Made by a program: the position numbers and the translations under genes. The notes under the pieces are model-generated. The model made no database searches. It saw only the letters and a program-made list of their open reading frames with translations, and was not told the DNA's origin. A stretch of DNA of 37,354 nucleotides from a virus. The stretch is taken from IMG/VR virus record IMGVR_UViG_3300006810_000141, positions 1 to 37,354 of that record. One strand, 5' to 3'. This document shows, one piece after another, positions 23,681 to 31,061 of this stretch (position 1 is the first letter of the stretch; every line of letters begins with the position of its first letter).

Positions 23681-24092
23681 GAATCGACCGGTGCCGTTGT
23701 TTGTGTACGGCACGTTGCGTACGGGGGAGCCGTTGAACCCGCACTTCCTGGACGGCATCGACCTGGTGCCAGCGCAGACCGATCCTTCTGTCGCGCAGTA
23801 TGAGTTGCGTGTAAACGACCTCAATGCAGCGTATCCATGGATGGTGCGCTCCCAGGACAGTTGGCAGAAGAGTGTCGTGGGTGAGGTGGCCTGGATCAGT
23901 GACCCCCAGGTGCTCGCGCAGGTGCGTGGCATGGAAGAGCGTGCCGGGTACGTGACCGAGTGGGTGAGCGTCCAGTTGGACGACCTGGCACCGGAGATTG
24001 CGAGCATCGACGCGCTTGCGTTTGTGTTCCCCGATCCGCAGGTTGGATTCCTGTCCATTAGCCATGGCGACTGGACCAAGTTCGGTCGTTAG
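23661..24092 (+). CDS. Gamma-glutamylcyclotransferase-like enzyme (AIG2/GGCT fold)
   Basis: The GTG start has GAAAGGGGTAGCA before it. LFVYGTLRTGE near residue 13 is the family's substrate loop (YGTL/YGSL), and VRGMEERAGYV carries the expected catalytic Glu. Length (143 aa) is normal. Family members cleave gamma-glutamyl amides to give 5-oxoproline and a free amine. Next to an amidoligase and a glutaminase it could reverse, trim or mature gamma-glutamyl linkages. The exact substrate cannot be read from the sequence. Confidence 0.78.
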   Translation: MRITPSRNRPVPLFVYGTLRTGEPLNPHFLDGIDLVPAQTDPSVAQYELRVNDLNAAYPWMVRSQDSWQKSVVGEVAWISDPQVLAQVRGMEERAGYVTEWVSVQLDDLAPEIASIDALAFVFPDPQVGFLSISHGDWTKFGR

Positions 24093-24130
24093 ATCTGATT
24101 GCAACGTATCCATCTAAGTTGGGAGCAGCC

Positions 24131-24754
24131 TTGGGACGCAAGTCACATGACCGGATCGCGTTTGAGCAACCACCGGGAGCAACGAAACCCAATCACCTGG
24201 GCGTCTGGCCGAGGCGCTGGTCGTGGCGTTTACACGAACGCTACGGCTGGCTCCTTGCAGCGTTGATGCCGACCATCGACTACGAACATGCGGCGTGCGC
24301 GGGGGAGTACGACCTGTTCTTCACCGAGTACCCCACCAACAGGCAACTAGCCGAGATGCAGGGGATGTGTAGCACGTGCCCGATCCTCAAGCAGTGCCTC
24401 AACTGGTCAGTGCACCAAGAAGAGTTCGGTTTCTGGGCAGGCACAACAGCGGAGGAAAGAGCAGACATACGACGACGACTCAAGGTCAGCGTCGTCGAAC
24501 CTACGAACACCCACTGGTTTGGTTTAAACGAGGACTGGCGTCACCAGTCACCTAAGAAGTGCAAGAACGGTCACGACCTCAAGCCGGACTACGACTTTGT
24601 GCGAGTCGCACAGCCAGTAGATGACCCGTACCGCCACGTTTACAGCATCAACTGTTCGCAGTGCTACTACGCCCGGTTTGAATCCCCCGAGGCGAAAGAA
24701 CAGCAGCGTGCGAAAGCACGGCTCGCCACCAAGAAACTTAACGAGGTCAGTTAA
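24131..24754 (+). CDS. WhiB-like Fe-S transcription regulator with C-terminal zinc-ribbon-like tail
   Basis: WhiB core: AACAGEYDLFF, then MCSTCPILKQC giving the remaining cysteines of the 4Fe-4S site, and GFWAGTT as the G-[VI/F]-W-G-type turn, followed by a basic helix. The family occurs in Actinobacteria and their phages and acts by binding the host sigma factor. An extra C-terminal part with CKNGHDLKP and INCSQCYYAR looks like a zinc ribbon. TTG 24131 (GGGAG five bases upstream) is chosen; TTG 24119 and an internal ATG near 24267 are alternatives. It probably controls the switch between phage gene sets. Confidence 0.82.
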   Translation: MGRKSHDRIAFEQPPGATKPNHLGVWPRRWSWRLHERYGWLLAALMPTIDYEHAACAGEYDLFFTEYPTNRQLAEMQGMCSTCPILKQCLNWSVHQEEFGFWAGTTAEERADIRRRLKVSVVEPTNTHWFGLNEDWRHQSPKKCKNGHDLKPDYDFVRVAQPVDDPYRHVYSINCSQCYYARFESPEAKEQQRAKARLATKKLNEVS

Positions 24755-25056
24755 TGGCTATCCGGCCGAAAGAACGTGACGCCATAGCCACGATCCTGGA
24801 CAGTCCCGCGCCTAGTGCCAACGACCTGGCGGTTGACGTCTTACGAACAGTAGATCGACTTCGTGCCGAGAGGACCGACTGGTACGTGCTGGTCGTTGAC
24901 CCAGGTGTATGCGTCCACCTGCACGGCCCATTCATTACCAAGAACGCAGCCAAGAAAGCAATCGACAAGGGCGTGGTCTTTGCAGCCAGCAAGAACGCAA
25001 ACGCCCTGATCCTGCAAATAAACAAGCACGACGAGGAAGGTAATGCCGATGTTTAA
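24754..25056 (+). CDS. Unknown small protein (100 aa)
   Basis: The ATG shares one base with the WhiB stop (TAATG). A helical N-terminus (PKERDAIATILDSPAPSAND) is followed by a strand-rich part (WYVLVVDPGVCVHLHGPF) and a Lys/Ala-rich end. Probably globular and cytoplasmic. Function unknown; coupled to WhiB and to the Rpf-like gene, with which it overlaps by 14 bp. Confidence 0.6.
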   Translation: MAIRPKERDAIATILDSPAPSANDLAVDVLRTVDRLRAERTDWYVLVVDPGVCVHLHGPFITKNAAKKAIDKGVVFAASKNANALILQINKHDEEGNADV

Positions 25057-25525
25057 ACGTAGGTCTGACCGAGTAGCAGCCGTAGTGCTCCCCGTAATCT
25101 TGGGTGCGTCCATGTTCATGGCACCCGAAGCCAGTGCAAACCATAAGTCCTCAACCGACCCGAGTGGCTACCCGCTGCCGCACTACTACGTGCAGTATGA
25201 GCATTGCGTGCGTATGCGTGAGAGCAACAGCCACTGGTGGTCCCGCAATCCAACACGGAAGTACCTGGGTGCATACCAAATGAACCAGCCATTGGCCAAT
25301 GGAGCGACCTATTGGATGGTACGCAGTGGTGACATTGCAACGTATCTTTCTACCGAATCCATGAAAGAGCAGCGAGCATTTGCGCGTGAGTTGCGAGCAA
25401 CATCAGTGCACAAGTGGGACCCGTGGCTCCAGACGAGTGCGTTTAGACGCACCCTTGACGGGCACCATGCCGATCGGCCGTGGGCAGGGAAGTTCCACTG
25501 GTACGGGGGACGTTGGACGTGCTAG
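25043..25525 (+). CDS. Secreted Rpf-like transglycosylase (muralytic protein)
   Basis: GAGGAAGG precedes ATG 25043. Signal peptide: basic start (FKRRSDR), hydrophobic core (VAAVVLPVILGASMFM), and APEASA-N cleavage near residue 33. The mature part has CVRMRESNSHWW, with the Glu of resuscitation-promoting-factor/lysozyme-like transglycosylases, then YLGAYQMN. About 125 residues remain after cleavage. Secreted transglycosylases open peptidoglycan from outside. Because it lies in the accessory operon away from holin and amidase, it may alter the lysogen's wall or aid spread rather than act as the main endolysin. Confidence 0.7.
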   Translation: MPMFKRRSDRVAAVVLPVILGASMFMAPEASANHKSSTDPSGYPLPHYYVQYEHCVRMRESNSHWWSRNPTRKYLGAYQMNQPLANGATYWMVRSGDIATYLSTESMKEQRAFARELRATSVHKWDPWLQTSAFRRTLDGHHADRPWAGKFHWYGGRWTC

Positions 25526-25926
25526 ATCACCCATTCTCAATGGGCAAGATTGTTGACGATCATCGGTGGGCAGGACCAACCCATGAGTGCTTGTGCGGGA
25601 ACACGATGTTCTATGCGTGCGTCGTGTTCGATCCCGACACAAGGCTCCCTGGTCTGTACCTGACAGACGGGATGTGCCCATCGTGCGGGTCGCTACTGCG
25701 ACTGCCGACTCCCGTAGATGACACCGCCAACAACCAGCCGACAGCGGAAGAACTTATCGAACGAGCATACGAGCCAGTGCGTTTAAACCTGACCTGTCCG
25801 CAGTGCTTGAGCGACGAGTACGTGGTCATCAAGGAAGGGGAACAGGGTGACATTGCGTCGTGCGAGTTCGTCACGTGCGGCGACATTGAATGGGACCCGG
25901 TGCAAGGTGATGACAGGCAAGTGTGA
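25519..25926 (+). CDS. Small multi-Cys protein (135 aa), likely zinc binding
   Basis: GTG 25519 follows GGGGGA and overlaps the previous stop; ATG 25540 is an alternative. Two paired-Cys sets are visible: HECLCG with MCPSCGS, and LTCPQCLS with CEFVTCG. They fit two zinc ribbons. Similar short proteins with an HECLCG start are frequent and unassigned in actinophages, as far as I recall. DNA, RNA or protein binding is possible. Confidence 0.6.
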   Translation: MLDHPFSMGKIVDDHRWAGPTHECLCGNTMFYACVVFDPDTRLPGLYLTDGMCPSCGSLLRLPTPVDDTANNQPTAEELIERAYEPVRLNLTCPQCLSDEYVVIKEGEQGDIASCEFVTCGDIEWDPVQGDDRQV

Positions 25927-25938
25927 TAGGCTGCATTC
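25911..25938 (+). promoter_or_regulatory. Promoter for a leaderless 47-aa gene
   Basis: TGACA (25911-25915), 11 bases, then extended -10 TGA-TAGGCT (25927-25932) and GCATTC directly before ATG. The layout repeats 22300-22330 nearly base for base. Position +1 would fall on the A of the ATG. Confidence 0.6.
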
Positions 25939-26082
25939 ATGCAGAACTGGAAGCGGCACGAACTTGTATCGGCGTACTGCAAGAAGTGGGTAGGTCAAGA
26001 GCCGGACCATGACCGTTGCTACGGGCGCAACGCAGGGTATCTCATTTGCAAGTGCAAGTGCCATGACAAGGAGGACAAGTGA
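25939..26082 (+). CDS. 47-aa Cys/Lys-rich protein, predicted leaderless
   Basis: Too short for usual ORF cut-offs. It starts MQNWKRHELVSAYCKKW, has a second Cys in DRCYGRN, and ends ICKCKCHDKEDK. The Cys-rich end suggests metal binding. It has no ribosome site; the -10 element ends six bases before ATG. Its stop overlaps the next gene's GTG (GTGA), which supports that it is translated. Confidence 0.6.
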   Translation: MQNWKRHELVSAYCKKWVGQEPDHDRCYGRNAGYLICKCKCHDKEDK

Positions 26083-26255
26083 GTCGCTACAAGATCGTTA
26101 AGCAGCCTCCCTTGAACCGTGCTCAACGCAGGGCAGCAAAGAGGGGCAAGGAATACATCCATGCAGGTTCAGGCAAGCGAGAGAAGGGGAGCGCCCTACT
26201 CAAGCCGTACTCAGAGAGTGGCCTGTTCTTCGACGAACAGAAAGGAAATGACTGA
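26079..26255 (+). CDS. Small basic protein (58 aa)
   Basis: GTG start in a GTGA overlap, preceded by AAGGAGG. Basic N-terminal part (YKIVKQPPLNRAQRRAAKRGK) and a C-terminal part with SALLKPYSESGLFFDE. Probably nucleic-acid binding by composition; no family recognised. The stop overlaps the next ATG (TGATG). Confidence 0.6.
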   Translation: MSRYKIVKQPPLNRAQRRAAKRGKEYIHAGSGKREKGSALLKPYSESGLFFDEQKGND

Positions 26256-26605
26256 TGCTCAAGTACGTCAAGATTAAGACGGACGGAACGTGGTCGGTGC
26301 ACAACTGGCCCCGTGACGAGAAGGCTCAAGCACGTCGGCTACGGGATGAAGTCGCATCCATGTGCAACGTCGTTCGCATTCAAGATGACTTGCTGATGTG
26401 GGTCGATGATGAAGGAATCCCCAAGGGCCTACCCATCAACGAGATTGCGTGGGGCTTAGGCCGCAGTGGACACCCGATTGTGGGTGACGTCATCGTCACC
26501 GGACCAGGCAAGCCTGACGGTTCGACACCTGGTCTTAAGGCTAAGGAACTGGACGCAGTGGTGAGGCGCATTGCCTTTCACCAGGAACTGACGGTTCCTT
26601 TCTAA
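26255..26605 (+). CDS. DUF3846-like protein (116 aa)
   Basis: MWVDDEGIPKGLPINEIAWGL followed by HPIVGDVIVTGP matches the conserved core I know as DUF3846 ('...GL..GLP.N..A..L...I.G..VV.G'). The family is common in phages and plasmids, with no established function. It is the last gene of the rightward operon; AAAGGAAATGACTG before the ATG supplies the ribosome site. Confidence 0.6.
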   Translation: MLKYVKIKTDGTWSVHNWPRDEKAQARRLRDEVASMCNVVRIQDDLLMWVDDEGIPKGLPINEIAWGLGRSGHPIVGDVIVTGPGKPDGSTPGLKAKELDAVVRRIAFHQELTVPF

Positions 26606-26691
26606 AGTCGCAACCCACGCAGGGATTTTCTCCTTTCACCTGCGATGTGGTGGTTGGGAGCGTGGCCCCGGCTCCTGCGCACACGGGGCAC
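26606..26691. terminator. Convergent-gene terminator region
   Basis: The 86 bp between two convergent operons hold GCAGG...CCTGC and GTGGCCCC...GGGGCAC stems (one bulge). No clear T-run is present on either strand. Its place between operon ends is the main argument. Confidence 0.4.
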
Positions 26692-27390
26692 TTAGAACGA
26701 ACCGTCCTCCATGCGAGAGGTGGAGGCGATAGCGGAGGCGTTGCTCTTGGAGTAGCGCCTCTGTTTCTTTTTGTCTCCGTCCAAGAACTTTTGCATCTTC
26801 CGAACGATGCTGTTTAAACGGAACCGTACGGCTCGTTGAGTTACCTCGTAATGCACGGCCATTACTTCGGTCGACAATCCACCATCGCCGTAACGCATTT
26901 GGATGTATTGGTAATCAGCATCATCCAAGTGCTGCAAAGCCTGCTGAATGTCAGCGACCATGGTGATGTATTCGTTGCCCTCATTCGGTGCACGCCTGCC
27001 ACGCATGACGTTCACATCATGGCTGCTACCACCAGGCATGGGTTCCGTATCGAAAGCATCGGGGATCAGGGCTTCGATCACAGCGGACGTGTAAACGTAG
27101 TAGTCACCAGGCTTCGTACCATCCTGCAACATGCGCTGCTTAATGCAATGCCGGTGCATGTGTGTGCGTAAGCGTGCGTAAATCCAACGGTCGAATGCCT
27201 TGTCTGCCATGGCTTCATCATCCAGGTTGTCCCACACCTTTTGCTCATGGTCCAGGACCCACAGCCAGCCCTCTTGAATCAGGTCATCGGTCGATGTGTA
27301 GCCCTCGTGCGACCGAGCCACACGCTTGGCGACCTTGGTCACGTTGCGTGCCACGATTGGTACAAGAGATACGTTGCGTTCACCACTCAT
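26692..27390 (-). CDS. Sigma-70-like factor (232 aa)
   Basis: ATG 27390 (GAGGG upstream, overlapping the phosphoesterase stop) is preferred to GTG 27405. TSTDDLIQEGWLWVLDHEQ is a region-2-like block (DL-QEG) and AFDRWIYARLRTHMHRHC its continuation. VADIQQALQHLDDADYQYIQM and LSTEVMAVHYEVTQRAVRFRL form a region-4-like HTH. It could direct host RNA polymerase to phage promoters, perhaps the repeated extended -10 elements. Last gene of the leftward replication operon. Confidence 0.72.
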   Translation of the reverse strand: MSGERNVSLVPIVARNVTKVAKRVARSHEGYTSTDDLIQEGWLWVLDHEQKVWDNLDDEAMADKAFDRWIYARLRTHMHRHCIKQRMLQDGTKPGDYYVYTSAVIEALIPDAFDTEPMPGGSSHDVNVMRGRRAPNEGNEYITMVADIQQALQHLDDADYQYIQMRYGDGGLSTEVMAVHYEVTQRAVRFRLNSIVRKMQKFLDGDKKKQRRYSKSNASAIASTSRMEDGSF

Positions 27391-28123
27391 AACGAGTGCC
27401 CTCAAACGTAAAGCCGTTCTTTACGACGGGCATGAGGGCTGGTGTAAACGTCGAACCCGTGGGATACAGCACAGTCCAGGCTTGCTGCCAGTTGTGTGTC
27501 TTAACGTAGGAAGCCTTGCTCACGTCCATGCAGTGACCGGTTTCGATACCGAACAAAGTCCGAGTGACCTTGCCGTTGATCGACGTCGTGTAAGGAACGA
27601 TCCCCGCCCGATGAGTGTGACCACACACCACGTTTAAACCAGTCTTATTGACAAGGTTCTTCGCCGTGGTCCCTGCTATCTGGCTGGTGCCTGCCTCATC
27701 ACCGTGCAAAAAAATGAAGTCCTTTAAACGCAACCCCTTCGGGTGGAAGGTGATACCGAGGTCCGGTAGGCGCATGAAGTTCGGCAGTTCCATCTCCGGT
27801 ACGCCCAGCAATCCAGGGACTTTCCGCATGACGCTGTTGTAGAGCCTGTCAGTGTGGTTGGACCGGATAGTGTCCGTGACTTGCAGGTCTTTGGCGACCT
27901 GAACCCACTCGTCACGTTCCTTCCCTAGTGCTTTCGTGTACGCCGCAGGAGTGCCGTCACTCCATCGTCCAATGCTCGTAAAGTCCAACTCGTCACCGAT
28001 AGTGATAACTCTGCTGATGCGCCCATGATTATCGTCAATGCACTGCGCCATGGCATCGCAAAATCCCTTCGATTGCAGGGGTATTTGAAGATCGGGTATT
28101 ACAAAGATCAGGTCGTCACTCAT
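27380..28123 (-). CDS. Calcineurin-like metallophosphoesterase (247 aa)
   Basis: Motif order fits the family: PDLQIP (usual D-x-H, here with Gln), IGDELDF, SNHTDR (GNHD/E-type), FLHGDEAG and VVCGHTHRAG. It needs two divalent metals; substrates in phages may be nucleotides, nucleic acids or phosphoproteins. The Gln in motif I is atypical. It overlaps both neighbours by a few bases, so it is coupled to the MazG-like and sigma-like genes. Confidence 0.8.
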   Translation of the reverse strand: MSDDLIFVIPDLQIPLQSKGFCDAMAQCIDDNHGRISRVITIGDELDFTSIGRWSDGTPAAYTKALGKERDEWVQVAKDLQVTDTIRSNHTDRLYNSVMRKVPGLLGVPEMELPNFMRLPDLGITFHPKGLRLKDFIFLHGDEAGTSQIAGTTAKNLVNKTGLNVVCGHTHRAGIVPYTTSINGKVTRTLFGIETGHCMDVSKASYVKTHNWQQAWTVLYPTGSTFTPALMPVVKNGFTFEGTRYEW

Positions 28124-28464
28124 ACTGACTCTTTCAATCGTTGTAGTTTGATCGACAACATCGCTGCGTAGTTCACAATGTCTGCCAGTTCTTCCTGTGC
28201 GTACGTGATGAGGGTGGGGAAGTCCAGGTCCTCAAACGCTTGGCGATCACCACGGTCGTACTGACGTAAGCCGTCGGTCAGTATGCGTTGCCGTGACCAT
28301 TCACTGAACTTCTGTTGGAAGGCGGCCAGTTCCTGGCTCGTCATGTTTTCGTCGGGAGCGGTCGGATAGTCAGCGTCTCCCTGTCCAGGTCCACGCTCAG
28401 GACTGTGAATCCGATCCGGTGTAACAACTCGCACATTGCTTGTGCTTCCGCCTTGTCCATTCAT
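28120..28464 (-). CDS. Possible MazG-like all-alpha protein (114 aa)
   Basis: The C-terminal half, RQAFEDLDFPTLITYAQEEL then ADIVNYAAMLSIKLQRL, has the EE-x-x-D spacing and paired helices of small all-alpha nucleotide pyrophosphohydrolases. The N-terminal 40 residues are low complexity. A similar short protein is common in actinophage replication modules. Activity is uncertain because only part of the metal-binding set is visible. Confidence 0.5.
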   Translation of the reverse strand: MNGQGGSTSNVRVVTPDRIHSPERGPGQGDADYPTAPDENMTSQELAAFQQKFSEWSRQRILTDGLRQYDRGDRQAFEDLDFPTLITYAQEELADIVNYAAMLSIKLQRLKESV

Positions 28465-29084
28465 ATCAACCTCAACATTGCTCGTACGCTTTCCTCACCG
28501 TGCGTGGTGTAAACGCTGTTGACGTCCTCACCATCAGGCATGGAGATTGCAGTTGCTCCCTGTATCTGGTCGGTCACTTGCCGACCGAAATCTCTCCCCG
28601 CTGCGTCGCCGTCACAGGCGACGATGACTCGTTCGTAGTCCTCAAACAAGAGCCTGTAATGCCGCTTCCACGCCTTCGCACCACTGACCCCGACCGCACT
28701 AATACCCATCTGGTTCAAGGTCATAGCGTCAATCTCACCTTCGGTGATGACCATGGTGTCCGTGTCATCCAGTAGCGAGGTGACGGAGAACAGAGTGGAC
28801 TCGTCCCCGGCGCGAGTCAGATACTTCGGTTCGCTGTGGTCGATGCTGCGGTATCTCACACAAACCACACCACCAGTCGTGATGAAGGGGATAGCCATGC
28901 GTCCCTCATACTGTTCGTCGCCGGGGAGACTGTGATTCGGAGGCACGTAGCCGAGGCGGTACGTACGGGCGGTCCGCTCTGAGATTCCCCGACTGTCCAG
29001 ATAGGCGAGGGCTTGTGGCAGATGAGAAGCGTAGGTCAGCGTCGTCTCTTCCAGAGAGTCGCGCTGCGTGGCTGTAAGCATCAC
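28461..29084 (-). CDS. DNA primase, TOPRIM part (207 aa)
   Basis: LAYLDSRGISERTARTYRLGY is the linker helix seen before DnaG-type TOPRIM domains. ITEGEIDAMTL carries the TOPRIM Glu, and VACDGDAAGRDFG the D-x-D motif. RMAIPFITTGGVVCVRYRSI fits the basic palm entry. GTG 29084/ATG 29081 start inside the zinc-domain gene, overlapping it by 179 bp. With that protein it should make primers for replication together with the helicase. Confidence 0.8.
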   Translation of the reverse strand: MMLTATQRDSLEETTLTYASHLPQALAYLDSRGISERTARTYRLGYVPPNHSLPGDEQYEGRMAIPFITTGGVVCVRYRSIDHSEPKYLTRAGDESTLFSVTSLLDDTDTMVITEGEIDAMTLNQMGISAVGVSGAKAWKRHYRLLFEDYERVIVACDGDAAGRDFGRQVTDQIQGATAISMPDGEDVNSVYTTHGEESVRAMLRLI

Positions 29085-29310
29085 GTGCGTTTAAACCTTC
29101 CTTTCGCATGACGATGGAGAGTGCGCTGCCTTTGAAACCGCAGGCGTGGCAGATGACTGCCCCCGCATCAGCACTAATCGTGGCCGACGCATGAGCATCA
29201 TCATGTTCACCGCAGCGGACGTTGACCCACGGTCCTCGGGGAGCGGGGAGCGTCCAGCCGTAGTGTTCGAGGATCGCGTAAATGTCCAGGTCCAGGTCGT
29301 TGTCATTCAC
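28906..29310 (-). CDS. Primase zinc-binding domain protein (CHC2-like, 134 aa)
   Basis: GTG 29310 overlaps the resolvase stop (GTGTGA). NVRCGEHDDAHASATI then AVICHACGFKGSALS gives a CHC2-type zinc site (Cys, His, Cys-x-x-Cys), followed by VMRKEGLNARDAYSHAARLSG as in primase N-termini. In related phages this domain is often fused to TOPRIM. Here it runs on in another frame for 60 residues over the TOPRIM gene, ending basic and Ser/Arg-rich (SPRLSGQSGNLR). Confidence 0.7.
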   Translation of the reverse strand: MNDNDLDLDIYAILEHYGWTLPAPRGPWVNVRCGEHDDAHASATISADAGAVICHACGFKGSALSIVMRKEGLNARDAYSHAARLSGRDDADLRFSSATSPRLSGQSGNLRADRPYVPPRLRASESQSPRRRTV

Positions 29311-29669
29311 ACGACCCCCTTCGCTCGCAAGAACTCCATGAACGTGGCCAATGGCATCGTGACGTAGGACTCCCCAACAGAACCCATGCGTTTCTTGTGC
29401 ACGACGGCAGGCCAAGACTCCACCTTGCGTTTGACCTCATGGTTGGCTGCCTCTAGGTCAGCCTCACGTACCCATTCTGCAAGATTGGTTTGCTTGCGAT
29501 TCTTGGCTTCCCACACCAGATATGACTTGTCAGACAGGCGCGTGTGTAGGTCGCCCTGATCTTCCTTGCCAGATAGTCGCAGCCTTTGAGTGTCGTAGCC
29601 GTTATCAATGAACCACTGCTCCAACTGGTTCTCATACATCGACCCCTTGCGTTTAGACGCGCTAGACAT
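29307..29669 (-). CDS. Holliday-junction resolvase-like nuclease (PD-(D/E)XK, 120 aa)
   Basis: RKGSMYENQLEQWFIDNGYD gives the N-terminal Glu, KEDQGDLHTRL the Asp, and VWEAKNRKQTNL the E-x-K of Hjc-type nucleases. Size is normal for the family. It would resolve branched DNA before packaging. It overlaps the helicase gene by 8 bp and the zinc-domain gene by 4 bp. Confidence 0.75.
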   Translation of the reverse strand: MSSASKRKGSMYENQLEQWFIDNGYDTQRLRLSGKEDQGDLHTRLSDKSYLVWEAKNRKQTNLAEWVREADLEAANHEVKRKVESWPAVVHKKRMGSVGESYVTMPLATFMEFLRAKGVV

Positions 29670-30459
29670 GTAGCAACTCCTGACCGGGTATCTCTTCGAC
29701 TACGCATCGGGCAGGGTCATACGTGAACCAAGTCGCATCGTTGCCGTCAGGGGAAGAGCGGCCATACCTGTTCTTCACCGGGCACACAGCAAGAAACCCG
29801 TCCTCTTGTGCACGCACCGTCAGCACCAGGGCTGGCGTCTGTGAAACTTTGCCTTGCAAAGACTGACGTGGTGGGCACTGGTTGTAACCCAGGGTGTACG
29901 CATCGGACGTGTGATGCAGCACCAGCACAGCCATGCCGAACTCTCGTGCAGCGAACTTGAGGTCTTTCATAAATGACCTCATGACACCGAACTCGTCACC
30001 ATCGACCACGCAGTCGGTCAGGTTGTCGACGATGAATAGTTCCGGTGGTCGGCTGGTAAGAGTGATGTGTGCTTCGACCTGCTCGTGAATGTCGTTGGCC
30101 GTGGGTGCTGAGTTAAACGACCAACGCATGAAGTCTTGTTCAAGCAGCGACTCCTTTGCCCACTCCTTGTCCTCCATCATCTGCTCCACCTGAGACTGTT
30201 CAGTCTTTGTCGCCAGTGCAATCAGACGCATCGACTGTGTGTGCAGGTGGGAGTCAGCGGACAGGTAGATCGTGGGGACCTTGCTGCGGACAGCAAGGGC
30301 GAGGGCGAACATCGACTTGCCTGCGGCTGGCAGGCCAGCAAGCATCGACACCTCTCCGCTACGGATGGATATGCCACGCTCGTGCAGTGACGTGAACATG
30401 TTGGGCAGCGCCGGGGCGCTCACGTCCCGCTGAGTAATGGCTCGGCTGAGAAGCCTCAC
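29662..30459 (-). CDS. RecA/DnaB-fold replicative helicase or ATPase (265 aa)
   Basis: SMLAGLPAAGKSMFALAL is the Walker A loop near residue 45; LFIVDNLTD is Walker B. VLVLHHTSD has the sensor-like His pair of DnaB/RepA-type ATPases, and SLQGKVSQTPALVLTVR fits the C-terminal core. At 265 residues it is shorter than full DnaB, lacking the N-terminal domain, as in RepA-like phage helicases. The GTG overlaps the zinc-ribbon peptide's stop. Confidence 0.75.
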   Translation of the reverse strand: MRLLSRAITQRDVSAPALPNMFTSLHERGISIRSGEVSMLAGLPAAGKSMFALALAVRSKVPTIYLSADSHLHTQSMRLIALATKTEQSQVEQMMEDKEWAKESLLEQDFMRWSFNSAPTANDIHEQVEAHITLTSRPPELFIVDNLTDCVVDGDEFGVMRSFMKDLKFAAREFGMAVLVLHHTSDAYTLGYNQCPPRQSLQGKVSQTPALVLTVRAQEDGFLAVCPVKNRYGRSSPDGNDATWFTYDPARCVVEEIPGQELLHV

Positions 30460-30560
30460 GAATACTGCCGATCACATTCGGTGTTTAAACAACGCATGAG
30501 GTATTTGCCTGACGGCTTGACCTCGGCCCCACAGTGGGGGCACGTCCACTTGTCGCTCAT
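30456..30560 (-). CDS. 34-aa zinc-ribbon peptide
   Basis: ATG 30560 has GGAGG six bases upstream. MSDKWTCPHCGAEVKP and MRCLNTECDRQYS form a single four-Cys ribbon. It ends in a GTGA overlap with the helicase gene, so its translation probably drives helicase translation. A GTTTAAAC site lies in its last third. Confidence 0.65.
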   Translation of the reverse strand: MSDKWTCPHCGAEVKPSGKYLMRCLNTECDRQYS

Positions 30561-30635
30561 GTTGCCTCCTTCGTGGATGGTGCGAGGTCGGGTGAAAGGA
30601 GGTAAGCCCCGACCCCGCACCGTCTGTGGACCTGA

Positions 30636-31061
30636 CTACGCCGGGTGGGTGTCCCACTCTGGACTGCCACGACGAATCCAGATGGGTTCGGCATAGCCAG
30701 GTTCACCCTTACGGGCGCTCGTCATCCATGCTTTCCATGGACCCTTAGCAGAAACGCCGGACTTGGCGATCCGTGGAGTTCCGTCGGGTCCAAGTGGCAC
30801 GTCCCCTGTGGGGGCCGCTGTTGCAGCAGCGACGGGGGCGGCCTTGGCAGCACCAGGCAAGGTGGGTGTGCTGCTGGGTGAGGCGACCGCGTAAGCGGCA
30901 TTGATCTTCATTTCGGTTTCGTAAATGGCAGCCACTACCTCGGCCTGGAACTCCGCCAGGAGAGTGGTGGCCTCGGCCACTGACTCCGCGTAGATGTTGT
31001 GTAAACCACCACTCGGGGTCTTGAAGTTGAACTGCATGACGGTTGAGTCAGGTGCACTCAT
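30636..31061 (-). CDS. Unknown protein of the replication operon (141 aa)
   Basis: Mixed N-terminal domain (VMQFNFKTPSGGLHNIYAESV), an Ala/Pro-rich linker around residues 60-90, and a C-terminal module (SAKGPWKAWMTSARKGEPGY, PIWIRRGSPEW). Proteins with this KGPWKAW-type end occur in actinophage replication regions without assigned function. An ssDNA-binding role is possible but unsupported. Confidence 0.6.
   Translation of the reverse strand: MSAPDSTVMQFNFKTPSGGLHNIYAESVAEATTLLAEFQAEVVAAIYETEMKINAAYAVASPSSTPTLPGAAKAAPVAAATAAPTGDVPLGPDGTPRIAKSGVSAKGPWKAWMTSARKGEPGYAEPIWIRRGSPEWDTHPA

Noticed and set aside
23103-24113. 336-codon leftward frame across the amidotransferase and GGCT genes
   Set aside because: Lies antisense to two recognisable enzymes and shows composition typical of a shadow frame.
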